Assembly: GCF_900141865.1 (NCBI RefSeq)
Contig: NZ_FQYW01000024.1
Span: forward strand, 1 to 39,652
DNA from: Anaerovibrio lipolyticus DSM 3074
GTDB taxonomy: Bacteria > Bacillota > Negativicutes > Selenomonadales > Selenomonadaceae
Direction: 5' to 3'
Length of the DNA: 39,652 nucleotides
The notes below the pieces were generated by a model, which was not told where the DNA came from, made no database searches, and saw only the letters and a program-made list of their open reading frames with translations. A program made the position numbers and the translations under genes. This document shows positions 1 through 8,460 of this stretch, piece after piece; positions within the stretch are counted from its first letter, which is position 1; the number at the start of each line of letters is the position of its first letter.

Positions 1-250
1 CGGAGGGCATGACCCTGATGAATAGCTAAGCTGGCACCCTGGTTATGGATAGGCAGAACGAAGGAAGTGAGGACTCCCCTTGTTGGGATGATCCTGTTGG
101 ACATGAGAGGTGAGCTGCCATATAGGGATGGGTATTACATCGAGGCCATTTAAAATAGTTTAGTGATGACGTTTTATTTGGTATACCCATTAACACTATA
201 TATCTGCCCTGTATGAGGTGAAGATCACTCCATAACCTTAGCTTCATTCA
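1..250. other. unassigned GC-richer non-coding stretch at window edge
   Basis: No convincing gene was found here. A 73-codon minus-strand reading frame exists (26-247), but it has no ribosome binding site and no recognisable family. The stretch is richer in G and contains short self-complementary runs such as GGGATGATCC near 96-105. This differs from the AT-rich DNA after 250. It could be the non-coding end of an insertion sequence lying to the left (IS110-like elements have structured ends), but I cannot confirm this from the window. Confidence 0.25.
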
Positions 251-309
251 TTATGAGGACTCAAAGAAGTATTGATTTTACTGAAGAAAACACTTGACTA
301 TATGGAGAG

Positions 310-1527
310 GTGATTATTATAAATAAAGCTTCTGTAAATCAAAAATACATAACTGGAAAATTTATGATAGCTTTTATTGCTTTCATGAATATGTTTGTCC
401 CACTGTCAACCGATTTATATTTGCCTGCTTTGCCGGAAATGGGAGGATATTTTAATGCCCCTCAGGCACTGGTGAGTGTTACCCTCACTGCCTTTTTTAT
501 ATTTTATGCCATTTCAATGATAATGTTTGGGCCTATAAGTGATAAATATGGACGGCGTCCCGTTTTATTATTTGGAACCTCCGTATTTACCATTACTTCG
601 GCTATTTGTGCATTGGCACCTAATATATATATCCTGATAGGGGGACGAATTTTTGAAGCAATCGGTGCAGGGGCGATTATAACCATATCAACTGCACTGA
701 TAAAGGATCTGTTCCATGGTGAGGTCATGAAAAAGATACTGGCTGTTACTCAGTCTTTGGGGGTAATAGCACCAATGGCGGCTCCTGTCATTGGTGGGTT
801 GCTGCTGACCTTCACTGCATGGCATGGAGCTTTTGTTTTGTTGACTATCTTAGGTATAATTAATTTTTTGTTGGCATATCTTTTTACAGAAACATTGGTG
901 CCCCAAGAACGCTACCATGGAACTATGATAAAGTCTATGTCTTTGCTTCTGGCTGTTGCCCACCAGAAAAAATTTATACTGCTTCTTTTGGTATTCGCCT
1001 GCTTTTCGACTCCGTTTATGGCCTACATAAATCTATCTTCTTTCATATACATTGAAAATTATGGCTTGTCACCACAAACCTACAGTCATTTCTACGCTAT
1101 AAATGCGGGTGTTTCCATGTTGGGTCCCTTATTATATCTGCAATTAAGCATCCGTTTATCCAAGCTTAGGTTAACTCACATTTGTTATTTATTTGCTATT
1201 TTTAGTGGTTTAGCCTTGTTTACTATGGGGCAAAATGGAGCTGTTATATTTCTGCTGTGTTACCTCCCCTTTACTTTGGGAAATTCAATAACCAAAGCTC
1301 ACTGCATGAACTGGTTATTAAGCATCACAGAGGATAATGCTGGTACAGCCTCATCGGTTATCAAGTTTGTTCAGACTATATTTGGTAGTGCCGGTATGAT
1401 GGCGGCTTCTCTGCCATGGCCAAATTATATTCATGGTTTGACTGTTATTATGTTGACTGCGATAGCCTTTTCCTTCTTTCTGTGGCAGTTCGCAAAAAGA
1501 ATCGTCTGTAATGCTGGAATAAACTAA
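310..1527 (+). CDS. MFS drug-resistance transporter, Bcr/CflA-like
   Basis: A major facilitator superfamily exporter of 405 residues, the usual size for the Bcr/CflA drug-efflux branch, with about twelve hydrophobic segments. The N-terminus carries PLSTDLYLPALPEM, typical of Bcr/CflA proteins, and the loop between helices 2 and 3 has the MFS motif A, GPISDKYGRRPV, near residue 74. It would sit in the inner membrane and expel small molecules by proton antiport; the substrate cannot be read from sequence. The start is uncertain. GTG at 310 lies inside the Shine-Dalgarno sequence GGAGAGGTGA. The codon at ideal spacing is ATA (319), possibly a mutated ATG. The next ATG is at 364, just before the conserved segment. 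It stands alone, with no operon partner. Confidence 0.88.
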   Translation: MIIINKASVNQKYITGKFMIAFIAFMNMFVPLSTDLYLPALPEMGGYFNAPQALVSVTLTAFFIFYAISMIMFGPISDKYGRRPVLLFGTSVFTITSAICALAPNIYILIGGRIFEAIGAGAIITISTALIKDLFHGEVMKKILAVTQSLGVIAPMAAPVIGGLLLTFTAWHGAFVLLTILGIINFLLAYLFTETLVPQERYHGTMIKSMSLLLAVAHQKKFILLLLVFACFSTPFMAYINLSSFIYIENYGLSPQTYSHFYAINAGVSMLGPLLYLQLSIRLSKLRLTHICYLFAIFSGLALFTMGQNGAVIFLLCYLPFTLGNSITKAHCMNWLLSITEDNAGTASSVIKFVQTIFGSAGMMAASLPWPNYIHGLTVIMLTAIAFSFFLWQFAKRIVCNAGIN

Positions 1528-1685
1528 TCTGACTCTAAAAATTAGAGAATAATGACCAAATATAAAGAAGGAAATAAGGTTATGGGACAGAGCTTATACT
1601 TTCGCATTTTCAAAATAATACATAAATTTAATTTATTAAAAAAGGAATCTGATATTTTTTGTAGAAATAAAAAAACAAGATATTT

Positions 1686-1713
1686 TTGATAACCTTGTGG
1701 TATAGATTAGTAT
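1686..1713 (+). promoter_or_regulatory. possible sigma-70 promoter for the small exported protein
   Basis: TTGATA (1686-1691) and TAGTAT (1708-1713) are separated by 16 bp, about 85 bases before the next start codon. The rest of the 1528-1795 gap is AT-rich, and I see nothing else in it. Confidence 0.35.
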
Positions 1714-1801
1714 CTGGAGGAGGCGGTTACTGGTAAATACAAAGCAGTATCATAATTGTTTCCGTTTTTTATCAATTTTATGTAACAGGAGGAATTTGTT
1801 T

Positions 1802-2164
1802 ATGAGAAAATTTAACTTGCACAAATTGTTCTTAGCTTTCGTTATGGTTTTAGGCCTGACCTTCATGTGTTCATCCACTGCAGATGCCAAGGAGTTGGCA
1901 CTGGTTAATAATACCGGTTATACTATCGTGGTATTAAATTGCTCACCTACCATCAGCAATCAGTGGTATGAAGATGTACTTGGTAATTCCGTTTGGGAAA
2001 ACGGCACCACTGTTACTATAGATTTTGATCGTTGGGCATTGTGTGAGACTTGGGATTTCAAGGTTCATTACACCAATGGTGACACCGAGGATTGGCGTAA
2101 CGTTAATGTAAATGATGTAAATACCATTATTTTGCAGCCTAATGGTGTAAATACCTATCTTTAA
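1802..2164 (+). CDS. small exported protein of unknown function
   Basis: A 120-residue protein with a clear signal peptide: charged start MRKFNLHK, a hydrophobic core, then a likely signal peptidase I site after SSTADA (about residue 29). The mature ~90 residues contain LVNNTGYTIVVL, a central W-x-x-D-V-L-G motif and two cysteines (NCS and LCET) that could form a disulfide. I recall this pattern from short exported proteins of unknown function in Negativicutes and Proteobacteria; the fold is probably a beta sandwich (inference). ATG 1802 is preferred over TTG 1796 because AGGAGGA lies 8 bp upstream of it. A terminator follows directly, so this is a single-gene unit with its product in the periplasm or outside the cell. 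Confidence 0.75.
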   Translation: MRKFNLHKLFLAFVMVLGLTFMCSSTADAKELALVNNTGYTIVVLNCSPTISNQWYEDVLGNSVWENGTTVTIDFDRWALCETWDFKVHYTNGDTEDWRNVNVNDVNTIILQPNGVNTYL

Positions 2165-2195
2165 TTAAAAGGTATAAAAAAATTACGATAAATGA

Positions 2196-2226
2196 AACAG
2201 CCTCTCATTTTCGGGAGGCTGTTTTT
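2196..2226 (+). terminator. Rho-independent terminator
   Basis: Nine-base-pair stem AACAGCCTC / GAGGCTGTT with a 10-nt loop, followed by TTTTT. It ends the small exported protein unit. Confidence 0.9.
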
Positions 2227-2274
2227 GATAATAAATATTAGCTCGTTATATTTTAGATAAACTAAGGATGGATT

Positions 2275-3120
2275 ATGAATTTGCAGGAAGAAGCATATAT
2301 AAACTATTTAAAGCATTGTTATGATGTACCTAATGAATTACCAAAATTACCACTTGATGATGAGCCTTATGTGGCTATGTGGCAAAAGGCAGATGAAAAA
2401 TATGTACTCGATTTTTTAAAGGAGGCCTTTGGACTCCCGGTTTTCAATTATCAATGGGAAAATAAGGAAGATTTACGTATTTCCTTTGCTGAAACCCTGG
2501 GTGGACGGCTTCCAGTTATTACCACCAAGAGCCACAGGGATTTTCTTTATATGGATGCATTATTAAATGGTCGGGAAAATATCAGGGAGCTTCCTGCAAC
2601 AGTAAATGCTTTTACAATGCAGACAAAAGCTACGAATATTTATAGACATCGTATTATCCTATTGAATTTTGCCCCTTATAGCAATATTTTACCTGAAAAA
2701 ATGGGGATTCCGTTAGAGGAGTGGCTTGTGCTGTCCCAAAAGCTTCGTCTTGCCCATGAAAGCGCTCACTATGAGACGCTACGCCTTTTTGGTGGTATGA
2801 AAAATCATCCTCTGGATGAAATTGTTGCCGATGGCTTTGGTCAGATAGCAGCATTTGGCAATTTTTATGCTGAAAGACAACGCCTGTTCTTCGGTCTGGA
2901 AAAAGGAAAGGATACTTGTAACGGCAGGCTGTCATTTTATGTTGCAAGTATTCCGGAGGAAGAACGGGGAAAAATATATAATGCAGTGAATATCGTACTT
3001 GATAATGTGGAAACAGAAATTCAAACTAGGTTATCCCGTCAGGAGAATAAAATAAAAATATTAACAGCATTGGCTGGTAAAAGTATCTTTGACAGATTGG
3101 GGAACAATGACTTAAGATAA
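2275..3120 (+). CDS. putative gluzincin-like zinc metallopeptidase, cytoplasmic
   Basis: A 281-residue protein without signal peptide or membrane segment; I do not recognise a named family. Residues 161-165 read HESAH, a perfect HExxH zinc-peptidase motif, and residues 182-186 read EIVAD, matching the ExxxD motif that supplies the third zinc ligand in gluzincins. The 16-residue spacing between the motifs is shorter than in neprilysin but plausible for minimal gluzincins. The N-terminal half has no recognised domain. It begins after a terminator and ends 68 bp before a response-regulator gene, so it may share transcription with the signalling pair. Peptidase activity is an inference from the motif pair; the protein could also be a non-catalytic relative. 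Confidence 0.6.
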   Translation: MNLQEEAYINYLKHCYDVPNELPKLPLDDEPYVAMWQKADEKYVLDFLKEAFGLPVFNYQWENKEDLRISFAETLGGRLPVITTKSHRDFLYMDALLNGRENIRELPATVNAFTMQTKATNIYRHRIILLNFAPYSNILPEKMGIPLEEWLVLSQKLRLAHESAHYETLRLFGGMKNHPLDEIVADGFGQIAAFGNFYAERQRLFFGLEKGKDTCNGRLSFYVASIPEEERGKIYNAVNIVLDNVETEIQTRLSRQENKIKILTALAGKSIFDRLGNNDLR

Positions 3121-3188
3121 AGAAGGAATTAAGGTCATACACATAGAATTGATAGAAAAGCAGAAAATAATATAGGGGGTGCCTAGAT

Positions 3189-3941
3189 ATGGATATAGAT
3201 TTTAGCATTGTGTTAATTTTATTTAAACCTAGTGTAGTAGCAAAGGCTGTTGAGCGAAAGCTCAAGGAGTGTGGCTACAATGTAGTAACAGTTGTAGGTG
3301 AATTTGACAAAATTAAGGAAATGGCAGAATCCGCATTGTTGTTCGTTACCTATCTGCCAGGGGATATTGCCGATGATCAGGAGGAAATGGAGATACTGGA
3401 CAACATTCAGGAACAGCTATGGTATACCAGTACAAATATGCTGCTGATTGGTGAGAAGAAGGACCGTCAGCGTCTGATGCAGCATAATCATCGCCTGGAA
3501 CATTTTGCCTGGCTGGACCGTCCGCTCAAGATGGATGAGCTGGAGCAGGTTGTTTTAAATACTATTTACACCGGGGGAAAGAAAAAAATTCTCATTGTGG
3601 ATGACAATCCATCCTTCTCCAAGATGGTTACAGAATGGATAAAGGATGATTATCAGGTATATAGTGTCACAACTGGAATGGATGCCATCACCTTTTTGCT
3701 TAAAACTCCGGTGGATTTGATTTTACTTGACTATGAGATGCCGGTGGTGGATGGACCACAGGTTTTCCAGATGCTGCGTCAGGAGCAGTCCACTAAACGT
3801 ATCCCTGTTGTATTTCTGACAGGTGTGGGTACCAGAGAAGGGGTTGAACGGGTTATGGCCCTTAAGCCAGACGGTTATATTTTAAAGTCCACTACCAGAA
3901 GCAGCTTGCTGGAGAGTATACGGGACGTTATTACAAAGTAA
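3189..3941 (+). CDS. response regulator with degenerate plus canonical receiver domains
   Basis: 250 residues without a DNA-binding output domain. Residues ~133-250 form a canonical receiver: acidic pair D138/D139 in KILIVDDN, phospho-acceptor D181 in LILLDYEMP, T211 and K233 (YILKS). Residues 1-125 look like a second receiver fold that has lost its acceptor aspartate (the equivalent strand reads LFVTYLPGD). The gene ends 18 bp before the hybrid kinase, so the two are co-transcribed and probably form one phosphorelay. With no effector domain, it likely acts by protein contact or as a phosphate shuttle (inference). Confidence 0.88.
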   Translation: MDIDFSIVLILFKPSVVAKAVERKLKECGYNVVTVVGEFDKIKEMAESALLFVTYLPGDIADDQEEMEILDNIQEQLWYTSTNMLLIGEKKDRQRLMQHNHRLEHFAWLDRPLKMDELEQVVLNTIYTGGKKKILIVDDNPSFSKMVTEWIKDDYQVYSVTTGMDAITFLLKTPVDLILLDYEMPVVDGPQVFQMLRQEQSTKRIPVVFLTGVGTREGVERVMALKPDGYILKSTTRSSLLESIRDVITK

Positions 3942-3959
3942 TGGAGAGGGGCAATCTCT

Positions 3960-6548
3960 ATGTTTTATCTGGCTTTAATTGGACTACTGGCTATACTCAT
4001 TCTTTTGCTTGTAAATTATGATATTTTATTTCAGTATGGCAAAACTCAAAATCTTCCTGCAATAAAAATGTATAGGAGATTTCTGTTTGCTGTTTTGGCA
4101 TACTATATTTCCGATACACTATGGGGCGTTTTTAGTGAGCTGAATTTATTTAACCTGCTCTTTGCCAATGTGGTTATATACTATATTGTCATGGCTGCGG
4201 GCATACTCACTTGGACGCGGTATGTGGTTACATATTTAGGGGAGGAACACAAATTTGGAAAGTTCCTTCTCTGGGCGGGACGCATTTTCTTTGTAGTTAT
4301 TACACTGGCATCTCTTGCCAGCATATCTACTCCTGTGCTGTTTTGGTTTGATGATGCCGGTGAATACCATGCATGTCCTGCCCGATACGCACAGCTTATA
4401 TTCCAGATTGTACTGTTCCTATTGACCACAGCCTATACCTTTAGTGCTATGCTAAGGTTGGAAGGTACCATAAAGAAGCGTCATCGTACCATTTGCTTCT
4501 TTGGCCTTGTTATAGCAGTGGCCCTTATTTTACAACTGGAATTTCTTTTCCTTCCTATGTACACCATTGGTTATATACTGGGCACCTGTCTGCTGCATAC
4601 CTTTGTTATTAGTGAACGCATGGAGGAATACCGTCGGGCCAGTCTGGAATCCCTGCGCCGTGAAAAAGAGGCTGCCGAACAGGCATCCCAGGCCAAGAGC
4701 GAATTCCTTTCCAATATGTCCCATGAAATCCGTACACCAATTAATGCGGTATTGGGCATGAACGAGCTGATACTTCGTGAATGCGAAGATGAGAATATCC
4801 TTTCTTATGCGGAAAATGTACGTAGCTCTGGTAATACCCTCCTTGGGCTGATAAACGATATTTTGGATTTCTCGAAAATTGAGGCTGGTAAAATCGATAT
4901 TATTCCTGTGGATTATGATCTATCATCCACCCTTAATGATATGGTAATAATGATTCACAACCGGGCTGACGACAAAGGATTGGCATTTAATGTTAATTTT
5001 GACTCAAATATACCAAAGCAGCTTTTTGGCGATGAGGTACGTATAAAGCAGGTTATCACAAATATTCTGACGAATGCGGTAAAATATACAGAAACAGGCA
5101 GTGTGACATTTTCTGTTGGATTTGATCGTTGTGAAGATGACCCTGATTGTATCATTCTTCATGTGAAGGTGAAGGATACGGGTATCGGTATAAAGCCGGA
5201 GGATATGGAAAAGCTATTCTCCAAATTTGAGCGCATAGAGGAAAAGCGCAATCGAAATATCGAGGGAACCGGCCTTGGCATGACCATTACCAAAAATCTG
5301 CTGGACATGATGGGAAGCTACTTGCAGGTAGAAAGCACCTATGGTGTTGGAAGCACCTTCTTCTTCGATTTGCGGCAGAAGGTTGGCAAGTGGGAGCCAT
5401 TGGGAGACTATAGGACATCCGTTAATGTGCTTTTAAAGGAGCACAAGAAATATAAGGAGAAGTTCACGGCACCAGATGCTAATGTATTAGTGGTGGATGA
5501 TAATTCGATGAATCTGACAGTATTCAAGAGTCTTCTGAAGCGTACCAAGATAAAAATTGATACAGCAGACAGTGGTGACGAGGCACTCCAGATGACCAAG
5601 AGCAAAATGTATGACATGATTTTCCTGGATCACATGATGCCTGGTAAGGATGGTATCGAAACCCTACATGAGATTAAAGAGCAAGCTGAGGGACTGAATG
5701 ACTGCACCGTGTCTGTATGTCTTACAGCCAATGCCGTATCCGGTGCAAGAGAGCAGTACATCGCTGCTGGCTTTGATAATTATCTTACCAAGCCAATTCA
5801 TCCTAGCAAGCTGGAGGATATGCTGATGGCTTATCTCCCAGGGGATAAACTAATAATTTCGGGGGAAGATGATGTTGATACCGATGATGAGGATGAGCAG
5901 GACAATTTCCCTGCCGAATTGGCACCGCTTAAGGATCAGGACTGGATTGATTTGGCTGTCGGAATAAAAAACAGCGGCAGTTCAGAATATTATATGCCAT
6001 TGCTGAAGATTTTCTACGAGTCCATAGAGGAAGATACAGGTATTGTTGATGGGTTCTATACTGATGGTAATATCAATGATTACACCATCAAAGTACACGC
6101 AATGAAGAGCTCGGCCCGACTTATTGGAGCAGAGGCCATTGCTGAGGAGGCCCAGCTGCTGGAAAACGCCGGCAAGGCTGGGGATTTGGATTATATCAAC
6201 CAGCATCATAAAGACTTTATAGCGACCTACAGGAGCTTTAAGGAGCCATTATCCTTAGTTTTCACAGAAAATGATGCGGAGGATAATGCTGCAAATGATG
6301 TGGCAGAGGATGCCAACGATAATACGGAGGATGATATGCCTGAGGCAGATGCAGAGCTGATGGACACTGTATATGAAGAGGTCAAGGCATCCGCCGAAGC
6401 CAATGATGCAGAAAGCATAGAGGCTGTATTTGCAGAAATAGAAGGCTATCGTATTCCAGATTCAGATGCTGAGCTTTGCCAAAAGATAAGGTCTGCGGCA
6501 GAGAATTCAGATTTTGAAGCCATCTTAACCCTGTTATCCAATAGATAA
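3960..6548 (+). CDS. membrane hybrid histidine kinase (HisKA-HATPase-REC-HPt)
   Basis: 862 residues. Residues 1-215 contain about seven membrane helices, followed by a coiled-coil linker (220-245). The HisKA domain has the phospho-accepting H255 in SHEIRTPINAVLG. The ATP-binding domain shows N-box TNILTNAVKYT (~366-376), G1 DTGIGI and G2 GTGLGM. A receiver domain (~506-625) has acceptor D557 in FLDHMMP, and an HPt domain has H713 in HAMKSSARL. The last ~95 residues are a very acidic linker plus a helical tail without a recognised domain. The protein therefore holds a full His-Asp-His relay that could pass phosphate to the upstream response regulator. Signals would be sensed in or near the membrane; the ligand is unknown. 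Confidence 0.92.
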   Translation: MFYLALIGLLAILILLLVNYDILFQYGKTQNLPAIKMYRRFLFAVLAYYISDTLWGVFSELNLFNLLFANVVIYYIVMAAGILTWTRYVVTYLGEEHKFGKFLLWAGRIFFVVITLASLASISTPVLFWFDDAGEYHACPARYAQLIFQIVLFLLTTAYTFSAMLRLEGTIKKRHRTICFFGLVIAVALILQLEFLFLPMYTIGYILGTCLLHTFVISERMEEYRRASLESLRREKEAAEQASQAKSEFLSNMSHEIRTPINAVLGMNELILRECEDENILSYAENVRSSGNTLLGLINDILDFSKIEAGKIDIIPVDYDLSSTLNDMVIMIHNRADDKGLAFNVNFDSNIPKQLFGDEVRIKQVITNILTNAVKYTETGSVTFSVGFDRCEDDPDCIILHVKVKDTGIGIKPEDMEKLFSKFERIEEKRNRNIEGTGLGMTITKNLLDMMGSYLQVESTYGVGSTFFFDLRQKVGKWEPLGDYRTSVNVLLKEHKKYKEKFTAPDANVLVVDDNSMNLTVFKSLLKRTKIKIDTADSGDEALQMTKSKMYDMIFLDHMMPGKDGIETLHEIKEQAEGLNDCTVSVCLTANAVSGAREQYIAAGFDNYLTKPIHPSKLEDMLMAYLPGDKLIISGEDDVDTDDEDEQDNFPAELAPLKDQDWIDLAVGIKNSGSSEYYMPLLKIFYESIEEDTGIVDGFYTDGNINDYTIKVHAMKSSARLIGAEAIAEEAQLLENAGKAGDLDYINQHHKDFIATYRSFKEPLSLVFTENDAEDNAANDVAEDANDNTEDDMPEADAELMDTVYEEVKASAEANDAESIEAVFAEIEGYRIPDSDAELCQKIRSAAENSDFEAILTLLSNR

Positions 6549-6561
6549 TTGAACACAATAC

Positions 6562-6609
6562 AAAATACCAGCCACCAAGGTTTACAGCCTCGATGACTGG
6601 TATTTTTTT
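6562..6609 (+). terminator. terminator between convergent genes
   Basis: AAAATACCAG pairs with CTGGTATTTT around a 25-nt loop and is followed by T residues. It lies between the kinase gene and the convergent SGNH hydrolase gene and may serve both. Confidence 0.75.
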
Positions 6610-6641
6610 ACTGAAAATATTTATGAATCAAAAAATCTTGC

Positions 6642-8270
6642 TTATTGCCTAAATACTTCCTTGTGGGAATTAATAACCTCCGCCATAATCATTTTGCCCA
6701 TTATATCAGGATGAAGCCCGTCATTGGCAAAGGCCGGATCCATAAAGGTGTGAGTGGAATCATAGAAATATGGTTCCAGATCAATATAATATGGCTTGGT
6801 CTTAATGTAGGCATTGATTTTCACCATTTTGGAATACCAGTTAGGATCCGTAGGTGTTCTGAATGCCAGCATTATGTTAGCCGGATTAATTGGCGGCAGT
6901 GTAAGCATAATAGGCCTGATATCGTTGGATACACACTTTTGGTAAATTCCCTCCAGGTCTGCAATTACCATTTCAGCTGTGATATAGGAATCCCTAAGAC
7001 AATTTGAGCCCGTAAGTATCATAAGATTAACTGGTTTAATTGGCAAAACATCATTGTCAAAGCGATCAAGGGACATTTTTGATGTATCGCCACTACGACC
7101 AATATTAATGGCAGGGAAATCAAGATATGTGGTATAGCTGTATTGCATACTGCAAGGAGAAAAGGATACAGCACCGCCGCCGTGAGTAATACTGTCGCCA
7201 AAGGCTGCAGCAAACGGACGGGTGAGGTGATTTTCAACCTCAAAGGTATCTGTATCGGAGAATACACCAATGGTTTCGCCCTTTAAATTTACAGCTCGTA
7301 CACGCCAATAATATTTTCCGGCATATCTTCTAGGATATTCATCATAACAGCTGAAGGAATCGGTTACTGTCTTTGCCCAGGCACGATGAGGTGTGGCCAC
7401 TGTGTTGTTTTCCTCCACAGGAGGCTGTGCCATAAGCTCAACCTCATATCTGTCAGCACCATACATTGGTATCCAGTGGAATACAGGATAAATTGGCTGC
7501 TTAAAGCCTGGCATTACATCAAAATTATTAAGGAGAGGCTTATTAGGTATTGGCTTGGATGAATCCACCATAATCTGCTCAGCTGTGGAGAATACGCCAA
7601 TAGGCTCCTTTCGGAGATTTAGTGCCCTGACACGCCAGAAAAGGCGAGGCTGATTCAGATAAGGTCTGAGATCTATTTGAATACCATTGGTAAATACCTT
7701 CTGGGTTGACATCAGATGGTTGGTCGTGGATAAGGTAATAGTATTTTCCTCATCCGGTGGACCAGAAAGAAGCTCCAGCTCATAAAGAACTCCATCGGGA
7801 ATGCTGTGCCATACAAGATATGGAATAGGGCTGGCCGGATTATCTGCAGTATATTTATATATTGGAATAGGTCTAATTGGATTATTGTAGTTTGGATTTG
7901 CTACAAAGATTTCATCAGAGGACAGCTTGCCAAAAATACCATAGGCTGTAATCTTATAGTAGGTAGGTATCGCAGTAGTAGGAACATCATAGTTATTTTC
8001 AAAGGTATATTCCTCTTTTAACCGATGATATTCAGGGCTGTTCGGCACCTTACCAGTGGTTTTTGAATAAACATCCACCTTATAAAAGCAGGGATATGGA
8101 TAACGGGTCCAGTCCATGGTCATCTTGCCGTTTTCCTCAGTGAAGGTGGCCTCTATTTTAAAATTCTTTAAGTTAAATAAATCCGTTTTCTCTGTTAAAA
8201 ACACACATAATGCTGTGAAGCATAGTGTTAATAAAAGAAAAGTGATAAAACCCACAATTATTTTACGCAT
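6642..8270 (-). CDS. membrane-anchored SGNH/GDSL hydrolase with two beta-sandwich repeats
   Basis: 542 residues from ATG 8270, chosen because GGGTGA lies about 9 bp upstream; an ATG at 8285 would add five residues but has no binding site. An N-terminal hydrophobic helix anchors the protein, with the bulk outside the membrane. Two internal repeats resemble fibronectin-III-like modules and share the ends FWRVRALNL (~211) and YWRVRAVNL (~321), each followed by an IGVFS segment. The C-terminal domain (from ~352) is an SGNH hydrolase: block I FGDSITHGGG with nucleophile Ser360, block III GSN (Asn423) and block V NDGLHPD with Asp517/His520. Such enzymes cleave esters, often acetyl groups on cell-surface glycans; the substrate here is unknown. 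Monocistronic on the minus strand. Confidence 0.85.
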   Translation of the reverse strand: MRKIIVGFITFLLLTLCFTALCVFLTEKTDLFNLKNFKIEATFTEENGKMTMDWTRYPYPCFYKVDVYSKTTGKVPNSPEYHRLKEEYTFENNYDVPTTAIPTYYKITAYGIFGKLSSDEIFVANPNYNNPIRPIPIYKYTADNPASPIPYLVWHSIPDGVLYELELLSGPPDEENTITLSTTNHLMSTQKVFTNGIQIDLRPYLNQPRLFWRVRALNLRKEPIGVFSTAEQIMVDSSKPIPNKPLLNNFDVMPGFKQPIYPVFHWIPMYGADRYEVELMAQPPVEENNTVATPHRAWAKTVTDSFSCYDEYPRRYAGKYYWRVRAVNLKGETIGVFSDTDTFEVENHLTRPFAAAFGDSITHGGGAVSFSPCSMQYSYTTYLDFPAINIGRSGDTSKMSLDRFDNDVLPIKPVNLMILTGSNCLRDSYITAEMVIADLEGIYQKCVSNDIRPIMLTLPPINPANIMLAFRTPTDPNWYSKMVKINAYIKTKPYYIDLEPYFYDSTHTFMDPAFANDGLHPDIMGKMIMAEVINSHKEVFRQ

Positions 8271-8377
8271 TAAAAATTCACCCATAATTATAATAAACTC
8301 ACAATGTAGATTATAACCTAATTATTCATATTTTTCCATAAGCGAAATCTTCGTTATAAAGTAACAGGAATCAACTC

Positions 8378-8406
8378 TTTTCAAATTGGCAGGAAACGAG
8401 TATAAT
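8378..8406 (+). promoter_or_regulatory. sigma-70 promoter of murB
   Basis: TTTTCA (8378-8383), 17-bp spacer, perfect TATAAT (8401-8406), giving a ~45-nt leader before murB. Confidence 0.65.
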
Positions 8407-8460
8407 ATAGAGGCTAATTAAGTTGTTAAGAACAAATTTACTAATTGGAGAAATGATGTA

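Noticed and set aside
26-247. 73-codon minus-strand reading frame at the window edge
   Set aside because: No binding site, low-complexity product, no family; the DNA looks non-coding.
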